A stretch of 64,000 nt of DNA from Chloroflexota bacterium (GCA_016223135.1 JACRPQ010000005.1:1-64000), one strand, 5' to 3'; shown: positions 33,039 through 42,562, counted from the first letter of the stretch. The notes: generated by a model not told the origin, from the sequence alone. Made by a program: numbers and translations.

Positions 33039-34532
33039 ATGCATAAGACCATCGCAACACTAGCGCTTCTTTCTTTTTTCTTTTTCCTTCTCGCTGCTTG
33101 CTCATCCCCCACTCCCGAATCGATTCCCCCACCCGAAACACCCGTTCTCCCAACCGAAACGGCTTTGCCTGCCGAATCCCCCACCGAACCGCCACCACTT
33201 CCTCAACCCACATTGGAACGTCCGCAATACACGATTGACCTGCAACTTAACTACTCCACCAAAGCCGCGATGGTCAATCAGACCATCACCTATCCCAACT
33301 GGACCGGCGAAACGCTGACCGAACTCGTCCTCTCCGTGCAGCCCAACCTGTGGAGCGGCGGCTTCAGCCTCAAATCCCTTCTGGTTGATAACCAACCAAT
33401 CACCAATTACCAATTACCCAATTTAAACCAGCGGCTCGAAATCCCCCTCCCCCAACCCCTTCCACCCGGCGGGACAGTCACCCTCACCATGACCTACGGA
33501 CTCATCCTGCCGCAAATGCCAGCCTACAGCAACCCGAATGAAGTCCGCCCGCAAATTTACGGCTACTCCGAACGCCAACTCAACCTCGTGGACTGGTATC
33601 CCTTCGTCGTGCCGTATCAGCCCGGCGAAGGTTGGATTTTGCACAACCCCTGGTACTACGGCGAGCATCTCATCTATGACACGGCAGATTTCGACGTGAC
33701 GGTCACGTTCACAGATGGGTCGAATCCGCAGGTTGCCTCGTCGGGGGCGGAGGTGGCTTCGGGGTCAGCCGGCAGCCGTCGGTTTAAGTTGGAGGCGGGG
33801 CGCACATTTGCGCTGTCCATCAGCACGCTGTATAAAGTCGCCCAGCGTCAGGTCGGCGATGTGACCGTCTATGCCTATTACTTCGCGTTCTACGATGCGC
33901 CCGGCGAAGCAATGCTGCAAACCACCGTCGAGGCGCTGCAAGTCTTTCAGGAAAAGTTCGGACCCTACCGCCACAAGACGATGACCGCCGTGCAGGGCGA
34001 CTTCAACGACGGCATGGAGTTTTCGGCGTTTTACTTCATCAGCCGCGACTACTTCAACCTGTACGACAACACGCCCAAGAATTACCTCGTCATCATCGCC
34101 GCGCACGAGACCGCCCATCAGTGGTGGTTCGACGCCGTCGCCAACGATCAGGCGCTCGAACCCTGGCTCGATGAAACGCTCTGCACGTACAGCGAGCGCA
34201 TCTATTATGAAACCGTGCATCCTGACCTGCTGGATTGGTGGTGGGGCTACCGCTATTTCGAATTTCAAAAGGCGGGCTTTGTGGATACGCCCATCTACGA
34301 GGGGGACGGTCAGCGTTCCTATTGGGACAAGACCTACCTGACCGGCGCGCGCTTCATGGAGGACCTCCGTCAGCGGGTGGGCGACGAAATCTTCTTCGCC
34401 TTTCTCAGGGATTACTACACCCAATTTGCCGGCAAACACGCCACGGCAGCCGATTTCTTCCGCGTCTTCCGCGAGAACTCCGCCGCCGACATTTCGGATT
34501 TGATGGCGAAGTATTTTCAGAAGACATATTAA
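33039..34532 (+). CDS. M1-family (aminopeptidase N-like) lipoprotein, copy 1
   Basis: 497 aa. Lipobox LLAACS near residues 18-23, then a Pro/Thr/Glu-rich tether. The N-terminal beta domain and the gluzincin catalytic domain follow, with HETAHQWW (His356, Glu357, His360) and the third ligand Glu in WLDETLCTYSE. It has the short M1 form without the large C-terminal domain and is presumably surface-exposed. A TAGAAT box 6 nt before the ATG and no SD suggest a leaderless mRNA. A stretch near residues 117-129 (DNQPITNYQLPN) is encoded by the heptamer repeat. It is paralogous to the next gene. Confidence 0.9.
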   Translation: MHKTIATLALLSFFFFLLAACSSPTPESIPPPETPVLPTETALPAESPTEPPPLPQPTLERPQYTIDLQLNYSTKAAMVNQTITYPNWTGETLTELVLSVQPNLWSGGFSLKSLLVDNQPITNYQLPNLNQRLEIPLPQPLPPGGTVTLTMTYGLILPQMPAYSNPNEVRPQIYGYSERQLNLVDWYPFVVPYQPGEGWILHNPWYYGEHLIYDTADFDVTVTFTDGSNPQVASSGAEVASGSAGSRRFKLEAGRTFALSISTLYKVAQRQVGDVTVYAYYFAFYDAPGEAMLQTTVEALQVFQEKFGPYRHKTMTAVQGDFNDGMEFSAFYFISRDYFNLYDNTPKNYLVIIAAHETAHQWWFDAVANDQALEPWLDETLCTYSERIYYETVHPDLLDWWWGYRYFEFQKAGFVDTPIYEGDGQRSYWDKTYLTGARFMEDLRQRVGDEIFFAFLRDYYTQFAGKHATAADFFRVFRENSAADISDLMAKYFQKTY

Positions 34533-34534
34533 TT

Positions 34535-34614
34535 CACCTTACGCAGTAGCGCGAGATTTATCTCGCGTTTTCAGGCGACATAAATGTCGCGCTACGAAGA
34601 AACCGCGTAAGGTA
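34535..34614. repeat. dispersed palindromic repeat A (80-bp form)
   Basis: The most compact copy. Arms ACCTTACGC / GCGTAAGGT (34536-34544 / 34605-34613) enclose two hairpins, GCGAGATTTATCTCGC and GCGACATAAATGTCGC, and an outer TAGCGCG / CGCGCTA pairing. Non-coding. Confidence 0.88.
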
Positions 34615-34622
34615 AGATATAA

Positions 34623-34688
34623 GTCATTGCGAGGAGCGATAGCAACAAAGCAATCTCCTGTATCATTGGAGATTGCTTCGCAACGACA
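34623..34688. repeat. REP-like palindromic repeat C, copy 2
   Basis: GTCATTGCG (34623-34631) and CGCAACGAC (34679-34687) surround GCAATCTCC / GGAGATTGC. It ends 3 bp before the next start codon, so it may shape the 5' end of that mRNA. Confidence 0.82.
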
Positions 34689-34690
34689 TC

Positions 34691-36253
34691 ATGAATATTA
34701 TGCGACTTCCTCTTCGACGCGCCTTCCTTTTCCTTTTGACTTTTCTCTCCTCCTGCACCTTCTCCACGCCTGTGCAGACGCATCCCCCCGCGCTGATACT
34801 TGTCACCTCAGCCCCCAACCCTTCTCCCACGCCGACGCCTTTTCGACCTGCCGACGCCAACTACATCCCCATCGAAGCGCCGACCCTCGTCTCCACCTTC
34901 ACGCCTCTCCCGCCCACCAACACCCCGCCACCGACCCTCGAATTTACCGCCACGCCTCTCCCATTGCCGAGCGCATCCCCGCCATCCGCGCGGACGCAAT
35001 ACACGCTTTACGCCCTGCTCGATTATTACGGTCATCAACTCGCTGTGGACGAGACCGTCGCCTACACCAACCAGAGCGGAGCGTCGTTGAACGAAATCGT
35101 CATGGCAGTCGAGCCGATGCACCGCGGCGGCTTCACCATGGAACACATCCTGCTCGAGGGGAGCGCGCTCGACTTCGACATCATCAGCCACCGCATGACG
35201 GTCTATCTGCCGCAGCCGCTTCAACCCAATGAGCAAATCACGCTGGCGATGCGCTTCCGCATCGACCTTCCCGCCAAGGTCAAGGACGATCCCTACGGCT
35301 ACGACGTGGACCAGCTCAACCTGACGGAGTGGTATCCGTTCATTGTGCCGTACATCGGCGGCTGGGTTCTGCACGATGAGTATGCCCTTGGCGAGCATCT
35401 CGTCTATGACGCGGCGGATTTCGAGGTGAACGTCAAAGTGACGGAGGGGAACATCGTCTTCGCCGCAAGCGGAGTGGAGGAACCGAACGGCGAATGGACC
35501 CGTTTCCGCCTCTCCGGCGCGCGGACGTTTGCGCTGTCAGCCAGCGACCAGCTGCGGGTGATGGATGCAGTTGCCGGCGGGGCGCAGATCCGTTCGTATT
35601 ATTACGCGGGCTATGAAACGCAGGCGCTTGCCATCCTGAATGCGGCAGTCCGCGCGGTGGATCTGTATTCCGTCAAATTTGCGCCTTTCCCGTATGGCAG
35701 TCTCAGCATCGTGCAGGCGGATTTGAACGACGGGCAGGAGTATGACGGGCTGGTGTTTCTCGCGACCAAGTTCTACAACGAGTACAACGGCTCGGCGCGC
35801 AGCAACCTCGTGACCATCGGCGTGCATGAGATCGCGCATCAATGGTGGTTTGGTCTGGTGGGCAGCGACCAGGCGCTCGAACCCTGGCTCGATGAGGCGC
35901 TGTGCGCGTACAGTGAGGCGATTTTTTACAAGTACATCTATCCCAACTCGCTCGATTGGTGGTGGCAGTTCCGCGTGAATTATTTCGGTCCGACGGGGTA
36001 TGTGGATGCCAGCGTGTACGAAGCGCCGACGTTCAGAGCCTACGTCAATGCGGTCTATCTCAACGGGGCAAACTTTCTGGAAGCCTTGAACTATCGCATG
36101 GGCGATGAAGCCTTCTTCGCCTTTTTGCAGGATTACGCCTCGCGTTATGGACGCGGTCACGCCACCGCCTACGACTTCTTCGCGGTCGCGCGGCAGAACA
36201 CAACGGCGGAAATTTCAGATTTGATTGCGGCGTATTTCAGGGGAGAGTATTGA
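34691..36253 (+). CDS. M1-family (aminopeptidase N-like) lipoprotein, copy 2
   Basis: About 520 aa. The signal peptide has lipobox FLSSC and a long Pro/Thr-rich tether. The catalytic domain has HEIAHQWW (near residue 379) and WLDEALCAYSE. It aligns with copy 1 throughout (LPQPL, LTEWYPFIVPY, DQALEPWLDE). Start candidates are ATG 34691 or 34700; an ATG at 34673 lies inside repeat C. No SD is visible. It is probably a tandem duplicate with altered substrate range. Confidence 0.9.
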   Translation: MNIMRLPLRRAFLFLLTFLSSCTFSTPVQTHPPALILVTSAPNPSPTPTPFRPADANYIPIEAPTLVSTFTPLPPTNTPPPTLEFTATPLPLPSASPPSARTQYTLYALLDYYGHQLAVDETVAYTNQSGASLNEIVMAVEPMHRGGFTMEHILLEGSALDFDIISHRMTVYLPQPLQPNEQITLAMRFRIDLPAKVKDDPYGYDVDQLNLTEWYPFIVPYIGGWVLHDEYALGEHLVYDAADFEVNVKVTEGNIVFAASGVEEPNGEWTRFRLSGARTFALSASDQLRVMDAVAGGAQIRSYYYAGYETQALAILNAAVRAVDLYSVKFAPFPYGSLSIVQADLNDGQEYDGLVFLATKFYNEYNGSARSNLVTIGVHEIAHQWWFGLVGSDQALEPWLDEALCAYSEAIFYKYIYPNSLDWWWQFRVNYFGPTGYVDASVYEAPTFRAYVNAVYLNGANFLEALNYRMGDEAFFAFLQDYASRYGRGHATAYDFFAVARQNTTAEISDLIAAYFRGEY

Positions 36254-36295
36254 TTTCTCTGGTACAATCCCGCCTCGCTTTGGAGACAATTCAAC

Positions 36296-37177
36296 ATGGA
36301 ACTCGAACATACGTACGTCGCGACCAACGGCATTCAATTGCACGTCGTTCAGGCGGGACCAAAAAGCGGCATCCCTGTCGTGTTACTGCACGGCTTTCCC
36401 GAATTTTGGTACGGCTGGCGGAAACAGATCCCGGCGTTGGTTGAGGCAGGCTGCCGCGTCATCGTCCCGGACCAGCGCGGCTACAATCTGAGCGACAAGC
36501 CCAAAGGCGTGAAGAACTATCGCCTCGAGACGCTGGTGAAAGACACCGTCGGTTTGATTGACGCGCTGGAGTATGAAAAGGTCAACCTGGTGGGGCATGA
36601 CTGGGGCGCAGTGGTGGCATGGACGCTGGCGATTCTTCACCCCGAACGCCTGCACCATTTGGGCATTTTGAACGTTCCGCATCCGGCTGTGATGCGCCGC
36701 TTCCTGACGCGCGACCTCGAGCAGATTCGCCGTTCGTGGTACGTCTTCTTCTTCCAACTGCCCTGGTTTCCTGAGCGCGCCCTGTCTGCGGATAACTGGC
36801 GCGGGGCGCTCAGCGCACTGCGCGGCAGCGGCAAGATTCATACCTTCACCAAAGAAGACATCGCAAAGTACAAGGAAGCCTGGTCGCAGCCCGGCGCAAT
36901 GACGGCGATGCTCAACTGGTACCGCGCGCTCTTCCGTCACATGCCCAAACTGCCGAAAGACCCGCGCGTCAAAGTGCAGACGCTGATGATGTGGGGCGTG
37001 AAAGATTTCGCGCTCAGCTACCGCATGGCGCGTCCCAGCATGGATTACGTGGACGACGGCAAACTGATTTTCTTCCCCGAAGCCACTCATTGGGTACAGC
37101 ACGACGAAGCCGAAGCGGTGAACGATTACCTGCTCGACTTCATTTTCGACAAGGCAAGCAAGGTGGTTATCAAATGA
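36296..37177 (+). CDS. alpha/beta hydrolase, epoxide hydrolase-like
   Basis: A 293-aa cytosolic hydrolase. Oxyanion motif HGFPEFWYGW (32-41), nucleophile Asp102 in VGHDWGAVVAW, acid Asp in MMWGVKDFAL and base His in EATHWVQHDE. An Asp nucleophile with HGFPE points to epoxide hydrolase; haloalkane dehalogenase is the alternative, and substrate cannot be decided. TACAAT (36263-36268) and GGAG before the ATG suggest its own promoter. Confidence 0.9.
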   Translation: MELEHTYVATNGIQLHVVQAGPKSGIPVVLLHGFPEFWYGWRKQIPALVEAGCRVIVPDQRGYNLSDKPKGVKNYRLETLVKDTVGLIDALEYEKVNLVGHDWGAVVAWTLAILHPERLHHLGILNVPHPAVMRRFLTRDLEQIRRSWYVFFFQLPWFPERALSADNWRGALSALRGSGKIHTFTKEDIAKYKEAWSQPGAMTAMLNWYRALFRHMPKLPKDPRVKVQTLMMWGVKDFALSYRMARPSMDYVDDGKLIFFPEATHWVQHDEAEAVNDYLLDFIFDKASKVVIK

Positions 37178-37206
37178 ACATAGCGAGGCAGGGCGGCTCG
37201 CAATGT

Positions 37207-39093
37207 TTAATTTGCTAGACGGCGAACCAACCTGCCCGCCCATCGGAAGAGGGTAAACAAGATCAAGCCTATTACAAAAACCACTCCTACGATGATGGCA
37301 ACAAGATTGAAAGTGATTTGTCCCTTGCCGGGATTGGGTTGCACTTCGATGGCGAGAAAGTCGGTGCGTTCGACGGGAGAGCCATCAGGGGCTGCGCCGG
37401 TGACAACAATGTCCACGGCATAGATGCCGGGTGTGGAGGGGACCCATTCGACGGCAGCACCTTGGCCAGCGGGGAAATTCAGCGTTTCGATATTTCCATT
37501 TGAATCTTTGATCACGGCGTGCGCCGATGTGATTTCCAACGGTTGATCAGCCAACAATAACTGCGCTTCAAACCGGACCCGTTCATTGATCTGCGGAACC
37601 AAAGTATTGGATGTCGCCACAAGTTTTGCCCCGCCGATAAAGTAGACCGAAATGGCGAAGTCTGTGCCGGAGGCTGGGGTTTTCTCTGTCGCCTCGACGC
37701 TGATCCTCCACGGGCCGGGTTTGGGATTCTGAAATCCGTAGCCAAGATAGAGCATGGAAGACGGGTCATCCACTTGAATGAAACCATTCGTTTCAGGACT
37801 CAACTCGATGACATTGCCGCTCGCGCCGCGCACAACGGTGTTGACGGAACGCGAGGCGTCGTACAACGCAAATGAGGCAACGCTCAAGCCTGGTTCGACA
37901 TTGATGGTGAGTTCTGTCAAGCCACCAAACTCCACACGACCCGTGTAGAGGCGGGTAAAGTCGAGGGGCGAGTCGGATTGGGGAGGTGAAGCAGCATCCG
38001 GGGCGGGAAGAAACGTCCCTGTCGGTTTGGTCAGCAGTGGTTTGACGAAGGCGTCAAATGCACTCTGAGAGAGGGTTAGATTGCTGTGAACTTCAGCAAG
38101 CTGTGACATTTGAAGCGGGATGGCGTTGACACTGTCCAGGGCAACCACCGTATCGTTCGGCACAGCGGTACAAGGAGACTTGACAGGCTCGCGGATTGCC
38201 GTGCCAGCCAGGTCGAAGAACTCGATGCCGCGGCGATGCGTGATCTGCCGGTTGAAGATTCCGCGCATGTAACTTTCGCGTATCTCGATGGAAGCAGGCA
38301 GGAAGAACCCCAGCGCGGCAGGTAGCACGGCGCAATCGGAGCCGCCCATCGGCGAACCGAGCATGATGAGCTGCGCCACATCGCGCTCCTGCATGACACG
38401 ATCAATGTAATAGCGCGAGATCATGCCTCCCATGCTATGGACAACCAGGTCCACCATCTGGGCGCCGGTCTTTTGTTTGACGCCAGCGATGTACTGACCG
38501 AGAATTTCCGCGTTCTCTCCGATGGTGTTGGTACGCCCGGTCGGTTCGAACATGTTCCCCGTGTTCAAGCGGCCGGGCGCCTGTCCGTCGCCAACGGCGA
38601 AGCCTTGCAGCCCCAGCGAGGCGAGGAAACCGTCCGAACCGACATACGATGCCCAAGTGTCGGGGTTGGAAAGGAAGCCATGCACCATCACGACCGGCCG
38701 CGGCTTGACCGTAACCGGTTCCGACTGCGCCACAATCTCCCCGCCGTTGGCAGTAGCATGAACGATGACTATATCCTGCGGTTCGCCATGGATGTTCCAG
38801 TACCAGCCGAGCGAAAGGAATGGATCGGTCTCGCACGCCGCATTTCCGCTTGGGACAATGCAGGAGGCGACGGTGGTGTCGTCCAAAAGGAAGTGTATCT
38901 CCTGCTGTTTCGTAACAACCTGAGGAAACACAATCTGTAGTCGAATGCTGTCCCCGTCGGTAATCTGTGTGGTTGGTTGACCGTTACGGTCAAGGAGAGT
39001 GACGATGGAGGCTGTATCCTGTTTTGCAGGGGCAAATCCTGTTGACGATAAAAAACTCAAAACGAAAATTAGTGTCAGAGCTAAGCGGCGCAT
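37207..39093 (-). CDS. secreted or membrane-anchored lipase/esterase, PGAP1-like
   Basis: 628 aa from the ATG at 39093, behind GAGG, with a signal peptide (MRRLALTLIFVLSFLSSTGF). The alpha/beta hydrolase domain (about 130-390) has VHGF at 137-140 and nucleophile Ser220 in VVHSMGGMISRYY. Beta-rich extracellular domains follow, then a C-terminal TM helix near 600 and a basic tail (RWAGRLVRRLAN). It probably faces outside, anchored at the C-terminus. The open frame extends 67 codons upstream but lacks a signal there. Confidence 0.87.
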   Translation of the reverse strand: MRRLALTLIFVLSFLSSTGFAPAKQDTASIVTLLDRNGQPTTQITDGDSIRLQIVFPQVVTKQQEIHFLLDDTTVASCIVPSGNAACETDPFLSLGWYWNIHGEPQDIVIVHATANGGEIVAQSEPVTVKPRPVVMVHGFLSNPDTWASYVGSDGFLASLGLQGFAVGDGQAPGRLNTGNMFEPTGRTNTIGENAEILGQYIAGVKQKTGAQMVDLVVHSMGGMISRYYIDRVMQERDVAQLIMLGSPMGGSDCAVLPAALGFFLPASIEIRESYMRGIFNRQITHRRGIEFFDLAGTAIREPVKSPCTAVPNDTVVALDSVNAIPLQMSQLAEVHSNLTLSQSAFDAFVKPLLTKPTGTFLPAPDAASPPQSDSPLDFTRLYTGRVEFGGLTELTINVEPGLSVASFALYDASRSVNTVVRGASGNVIELSPETNGFIQVDDPSSMLYLGYGFQNPKPGPWRISVEATEKTPASGTDFAISVYFIGGAKLVATSNTLVPQINERVRFEAQLLLADQPLEITSAHAVIKDSNGNIETLNFPAGQGAAVEWVPSTPGIYAVDIVVTGAAPDGSPVERTDFLAIEVQPNPGKGQITFNLVAIIVGVVFVIGLILFTLFRWAGRLVRRLAN

Positions 39094-39193
39094 GTTTCCT
39101 CGATAGAGTACGAATGAAGGGATTGATGAAAGTATAGTGGTTTTTGAAAGAAAATCAATCCGTTTTCTGGCAAATGAACGTACAATAAATGAT

Positions 39194-39883
39194 ATGAACC
39201 GTCCCTTCGTCTTCATCAACGTCGCCATGACCGCCGACGGCAAGATAGACACCTTCCAACGCAAGGGCGCAGCCATCTCCTCTCCGCGCGACAAGCAACG
39301 CGTGGATCAACTCCGTGCCGAAGCCGACGCGGTGATGGTCGGCGGGCGGACGCTGCTCGGCGAAGACCCCAAGTTGACGGTCAAGTCGGAAGCGCTGCAG
39401 GAGGAAAGGGTCAGGCGCGGACTGACGCCAAATCCCATCAAGGTGGGGGTCGTTTCACAAGCACAATTCAATTCTCATTCGAAATTCTTACGCGAGGGCG
39501 GCGGACGTGTCGTAATATTCACCACACAACGCACATCTAATGAGCAGTTCGCACTCCTGCGTTCGCTGGGCGTGGATGTCTTTCTCCACGACGGCGAACG
39601 GGTGGATTTGCGGGCAATGATGCAGACCCTTCATGAATTGGGAATCCGACGCCTGATGGTGGAAGGCGGAGCAACGCTCAACTTTGAATTGATACGGCTT
39701 GGGCTGGCAGACGAACTCTACGCCTATGTAGCGCCGATGATTTTCGGCGGAGAAACCGCCCCTACGCTGGCGGCAGGCTCAGGCTTGGAAAGAAGCGCAG
39801 CGGTCCGTTTGCAATTGATTCATGCGGAGAGTTGGGAGGATGGAGGCGTCCTGCTTCAATACAAAATCGAGCGAGCCGTATGA
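39194..39883 (+). CDS. RibD C-terminal-type pyrimidine reductase
   Basis: A 229-aa protein of the dihydrofolate-reductase-like RibD_C family, which reduces the ribosylamino-pyrimidine phosphate in riboflavin synthesis. The visible motifs are FVFINVAMTADGKI, the NADPH-site region ADAVMVGGRTLLGEDP, and MVEGGATLNFELI. There is no deaminase domain. TACAAT ends 7 nt before the ATG with no SD (likely leaderless). It is followed after 17 bp by ribA, which supports the pathway role. Confidence 0.9.
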   Translation: MNRPFVFINVAMTADGKIDTFQRKGAAISSPRDKQRVDQLRAEADAVMVGGRTLLGEDPKLTVKSEALQEERVRRGLTPNPIKVGVVSQAQFNSHSKFLREGGGRVVIFTTQRTSNEQFALLRSLGVDVFLHDGERVDLRAMMQTLHELGIRRLMVEGGATLNFELIRLGLADELYAYVAPMIFGGETAPTLAAGSGLERSAAVRLQLIHAESWEDGGVLLQYKIERAV

Positions 39884-39900
39884 GGCTTGCGGAGGAATCC

Positions 39901-40659
39901 ATGACAACATTGATGCACGAAAAAATACAGGTTTTATTGGAAGAGGATTGCTGTCACGAATGTGAAGGCTACGGCGAAGACCGCATCTGCGTTCACATCG
40001 AAGCGGTTGCCGAACTGCCCACGCGCTTTGGCGATTTTCACATTGTGGCGTTTTCCAACAACCGCGACGGCAAGGAACACGTCGCCATCATCAAAGGCGA
40101 CATCATCGGCGCGGAGGACGTGCCGGTGCGCCTGCATTCGGAATGTCTGACCGGCGACGCCATCGGCTCGCTGCGCTGCGATTGCCGCGACCAGCTTGAA
40201 GCCGCCCTGAAAAAGATCGGCGGCATGGAACGCGGCATGGTGCTGTATCTGCGTCAGGAAGGGCGCGGCATCGGGTTGACGAACAAAATCCGCGCCTACG
40301 CCTTGCAGGATCAGGGTCTCGACACGGTGGAAGCGAACCTCGCGCTTGGCTTCCGCGACGACGAACGCGATTACGCTGTCGCCGCGCACATGATCCACTC
40401 GCTCAAGGTCAAATCCATCCGCCTGATGACCAACAACCCGAGGAAGATTGCCCAACTCGAACAGCACGGCGTCAAAATCACCGAGCGCCTGCCGCACATT
40501 TTGCCGACCAACGATCACAACCTCTTCTATCTCCAAACCAAAGCCGCCAAGTCGGGGCATCTGATTGACTTTCGCGGCAAGCAGCGTCTGCCCGAGCAAA
40601 GCGACCCTGCCATCGTGGAGGGTATGACGGAAGATCAGATCAGGGCGTTGTATGAATAA
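39901..40659 (+). CDS. ribA: GTP cyclohydrolase II
   Basis: 252 aa from the ATG at 39901 behind GGAGG. It catalyses the first step of riboflavin synthesis from GTP. Zinc ligands Cys82, Cys93 and Cys95 are in CLTGDAIGSLRCDC. The GTP-site motif is LRQEGRGIGLTNK and the catalytic region DERDYAVAAHMI. It is the stand-alone RibA form without a DHBP synthase domain; about 30 extra N-terminal residues contain a CCHEC cluster. It overlaps the next gene by 8 bp. Confidence 0.95.
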   Translation: MTTLMHEKIQVLLEEDCCHECEGYGEDRICVHIEAVAELPTRFGDFHIVAFSNNRDGKEHVAIIKGDIIGAEDVPVRLHSECLTGDAIGSLRCDCRDQLEAALKKIGGMERGMVLYLRQEGRGIGLTNKIRAYALQDQGLDTVEANLALGFRDDERDYAVAAHMIHSLKVKSIRLMTNNPRKIAQLEQHGVKITERLPHILPTNDHNLFYLQTKAAKSGHLIDFRGKQRLPEQSDPAIVEGMTEDQIRALYE

Positions 40660-41356
40660 CCCTCAGTCTGCCCCTTTCCCTCATCGAGAGGGAAAAACAA
40701 TTGTCATCACCGGCGCAACAGGCGCACTTGGAAGAAAGGCCGCCTACGTTTTTGCGGAGATGGGTCACAATCTGGCATTGCTCGACAACGACGCAATGAA
40801 ATTGGACTCCCTGGTCAAGGAACTGAATCTTCCCCCGGACCGACTCTTCGCCTCCGTCGTTGACCTGCGCGACGGGCAGGCGGTTCAGGACTCCGCCGAG
40901 GCGGTTTCCGCCAAATTCGGCTTTGTCCACGCTCTGATTCACCTCGTCGGCGGCTGGGTGGGAGGCAAGTCCCTCCCCGAAACCAGCGCCGACGACCTGA
41001 CCTTCATGCTCAACCAGCACGTGTGGACGACATTCCATCTCTTTCGGGCGTTCGCGCCCAAACTTGCCGCCGCGGGCTGGGGACGGGTGATTGCAGTCTC
41101 TGCCTCGACGGTGGCAAACCCGCCCGGCAAGAGCGGCGCTTATACTGCCGCCAAAGCCGCGCAGGAGAATCTCGTCCTCACCCTCGCCGCCGAACTCAAA
41201 GAACACGGCGTCACGGCGAACATCATCCAAGTGAGGGCGATTGACGTGGAAAACAAAGGCGCCGGCACAACACCCGATGTGATTGTGGCGGCGATGCAGT
41301 ATTTGTTTTCCGAGCAGGCGGCAAAGGTCAACGGAGCGCGGATACCGCTGTATTAA
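40652..41356 (+). CDS. short-chain dehydrogenase/reductase
   Basis: A 234-aa Rossmann enzyme. NAD(P) site TGATGALGR, LVGG in the NNAG position, catalytic Ser in VSAST and YTAAK (YxxxK). The cofactor Asp in LLDND suggests NAD. Its first 18 codons include a palindrome (40675-40682 / 40688-40695) encoding PFPHREGK. The overlap with ribA indicates co-transcription, but a riboflavin role is not implied. Confidence 0.92.
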   Translation: MNNPQSAPFPHREGKTIVITGATGALGRKAAYVFAEMGHNLALLDNDAMKLDSLVKELNLPPDRLFASVVDLRDGQAVQDSAEAVSAKFGFVHALIHLVGGWVGGKSLPETSADDLTFMLNQHVWTTFHLFRAFAPKLAAAGWGRVIAVSASTVANPPGKSGAYTAAKAAQENLVLTLAAELKEHGVTANIIQVRAIDVENKGAGTTPDVIVAAMQYLFSEQAAKVNGARIPLY

Positions 41357-41377
41357 ACGCGCCTCGTAACACGCGTA

Positions 41378-41421
41378 GGGCGCGTCCTCTCACGCGCCCG
41401 TTGACGTTAGAGAACGTCAAC
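41378..41421. terminator. double hairpin between convergent genes
   Basis: GGGCGCGT / ACGCGCCC (41378-41385 / 41392-41399) is followed directly by GTTGACGTT / AACGTCAAC (41400-41408 / 41413-41421). They lie between the convergent reductase and glycosyltransferase genes. There is no T-tract, so termination is only inferred. Confidence 0.55.
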
Positions 41422-41425
41422 TACG

Positions 41426-42562
41426 CTACAACCCCAGCACTTCCCCAATCGTTCTTGCAATCGTGCGCGCCGCTTCGGGTCTGCCCGCGCGGCGGCAGTT
41501 TTCAATCACCGTTTGCCGCTCGGCAGGGCGCGCGATCCAGCGCGTCAGCGTCCGCACCACCTCCTGCGGCGTTGGCGCCCACACGCCGGCGCCTTCCTCC
41601 TGCACGAAGGTGACGTTGCCGTCCTCCTGCCCGGGCAGTTTGGCGTAGAGAATGATGGGCAATTCAGCATTAAGCGCTTCGGCAATCGTGCCGGGACCGG
41701 CTTTGGTGACGATGAAATCGGCGGCGCGCATGAAGTCGGGCATCTCGCGCGTGAAGCCGTAGATGTAGGCGGGATTTTCCCACGCGTGGTCCTCGAGAGT
41801 CGCTTTCAGTTTTTGATTCCGCCCGCACACGATGACCAGGTTCAGGTCCAGCCCCGAAGCGTCTATAGCGTAGGCAGTTTTCGCCAACGGACCCATCCCC
41901 TCGCCGCCGCCCACGAGGAGCACAGTCGGTTTGTCCGCCGTCCAGCCGAGTTTTTTGCGCAGGCTGCTCTTGCGTTTCTTCGGCTGGCAGTAACGGTCGG
42001 CAACGGGCAGCCCAACCACGCGCACTTTTTCGGGCGGCATTTTGTATTTGATGGCGCGTTCGCGCGCCTTTTCGGTGGGGACGAGGATGAGGTCGGCGCG
42101 GTTGTCGTACCACAGGGCGTGAGTGGTCACCATGTCGGTGACGACGGTGAGGAAGGGCGGGCGGTTCTTGCCGAGCGCTTTGAGTGCGAACGTGTTGGCG
42201 AAGGGGTGGACGGTGACGATGAGGTCGGCGGGATGGCTTTTGACGAGCGCTTTTGCCGCGCGGCGAGCGAGGGGCCACATGGTGGCGGTGATGGCACGCG
42301 CCTGCGCACGCCCATCGGTGACATGGAAACTAGCGCTCCACAATTGCGGGGCTTTGACCATGTGAGGGTACCAGTCGGGCATTTTGTTGAAGGGCAGCGG
42401 CGCGTAGTCTTTGAAGAAATCCACCATTTCAGTGGTGACGCGGTTCGGGTATTCGATGCCGATGGCTTCGATGATGGCTTCTGCAGCGGAGCGATGCCCG
42501 CCGCCGGTATCGGAAAAGTAGAAGACGATGTGGGGTTTTCTAGGCGTTGGGGTTGGGGTCAT
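41426..42562 (-). CDS. glycosyltransferase, MGDG synthase/MurG-like (GT28)
   Basis: About 378 aa. The N-terminal MGDG-synthase-like domain has FYFSDTGGGHRSAAEAI, and the C-terminal UDP-sugar domain has VLLVGGGEGMGPL, KAGPGTIAEAL and LPGQEDGNVTFV. The fold and the GGGH/GxGTxxEAL pattern match processive or monoglycosyl diacylglycerol synthases. Likely acts at the membrane in glycolipid synthesis. The ATG at 42562 overlaps the end of the DUF951 gene; an ATG at 42610 in the same frame is less likely. Confidence 0.9.
   Translation of the reverse strand: MTPTPTPRKPHIVFYFSDTGGGHRSAAEAIIEAIGIEYPNRVTTEMVDFFKDYAPLPFNKMPDWYPHMVKAPQLWSASFHVTDGRAQARAITATMWPLARRAAKALVKSHPADLIVTVHPFANTFALKALGKNRPPFLTVVTDMVTTHALWYDNRADLILVPTEKARERAIKYKMPPEKVRVVGLPVADRYCQPKKRKSSLRKKLGWTADKPTVLLVGGGEGMGPLAKTAYAIDASGLDLNLVIVCGRNQKLKATLEDHAWENPAYIYGFTREMPDFMRAADFIVTKAGPGTIAEALNAELPIILYAKLPGQEDGNVTFVQEEGAGVWAPTPQEVVRTLTRWIARPAERQTVIENCRRAGRPEAARTIARTIGEVLGL

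Noticed and set aside
39094-39294. N-terminal extension of the lipase gene to 39294
   Set aside because: It overlaps the divergent gene and lacks a signal peptide; the ATG at 39093 has an SD and a clear signal peptide.
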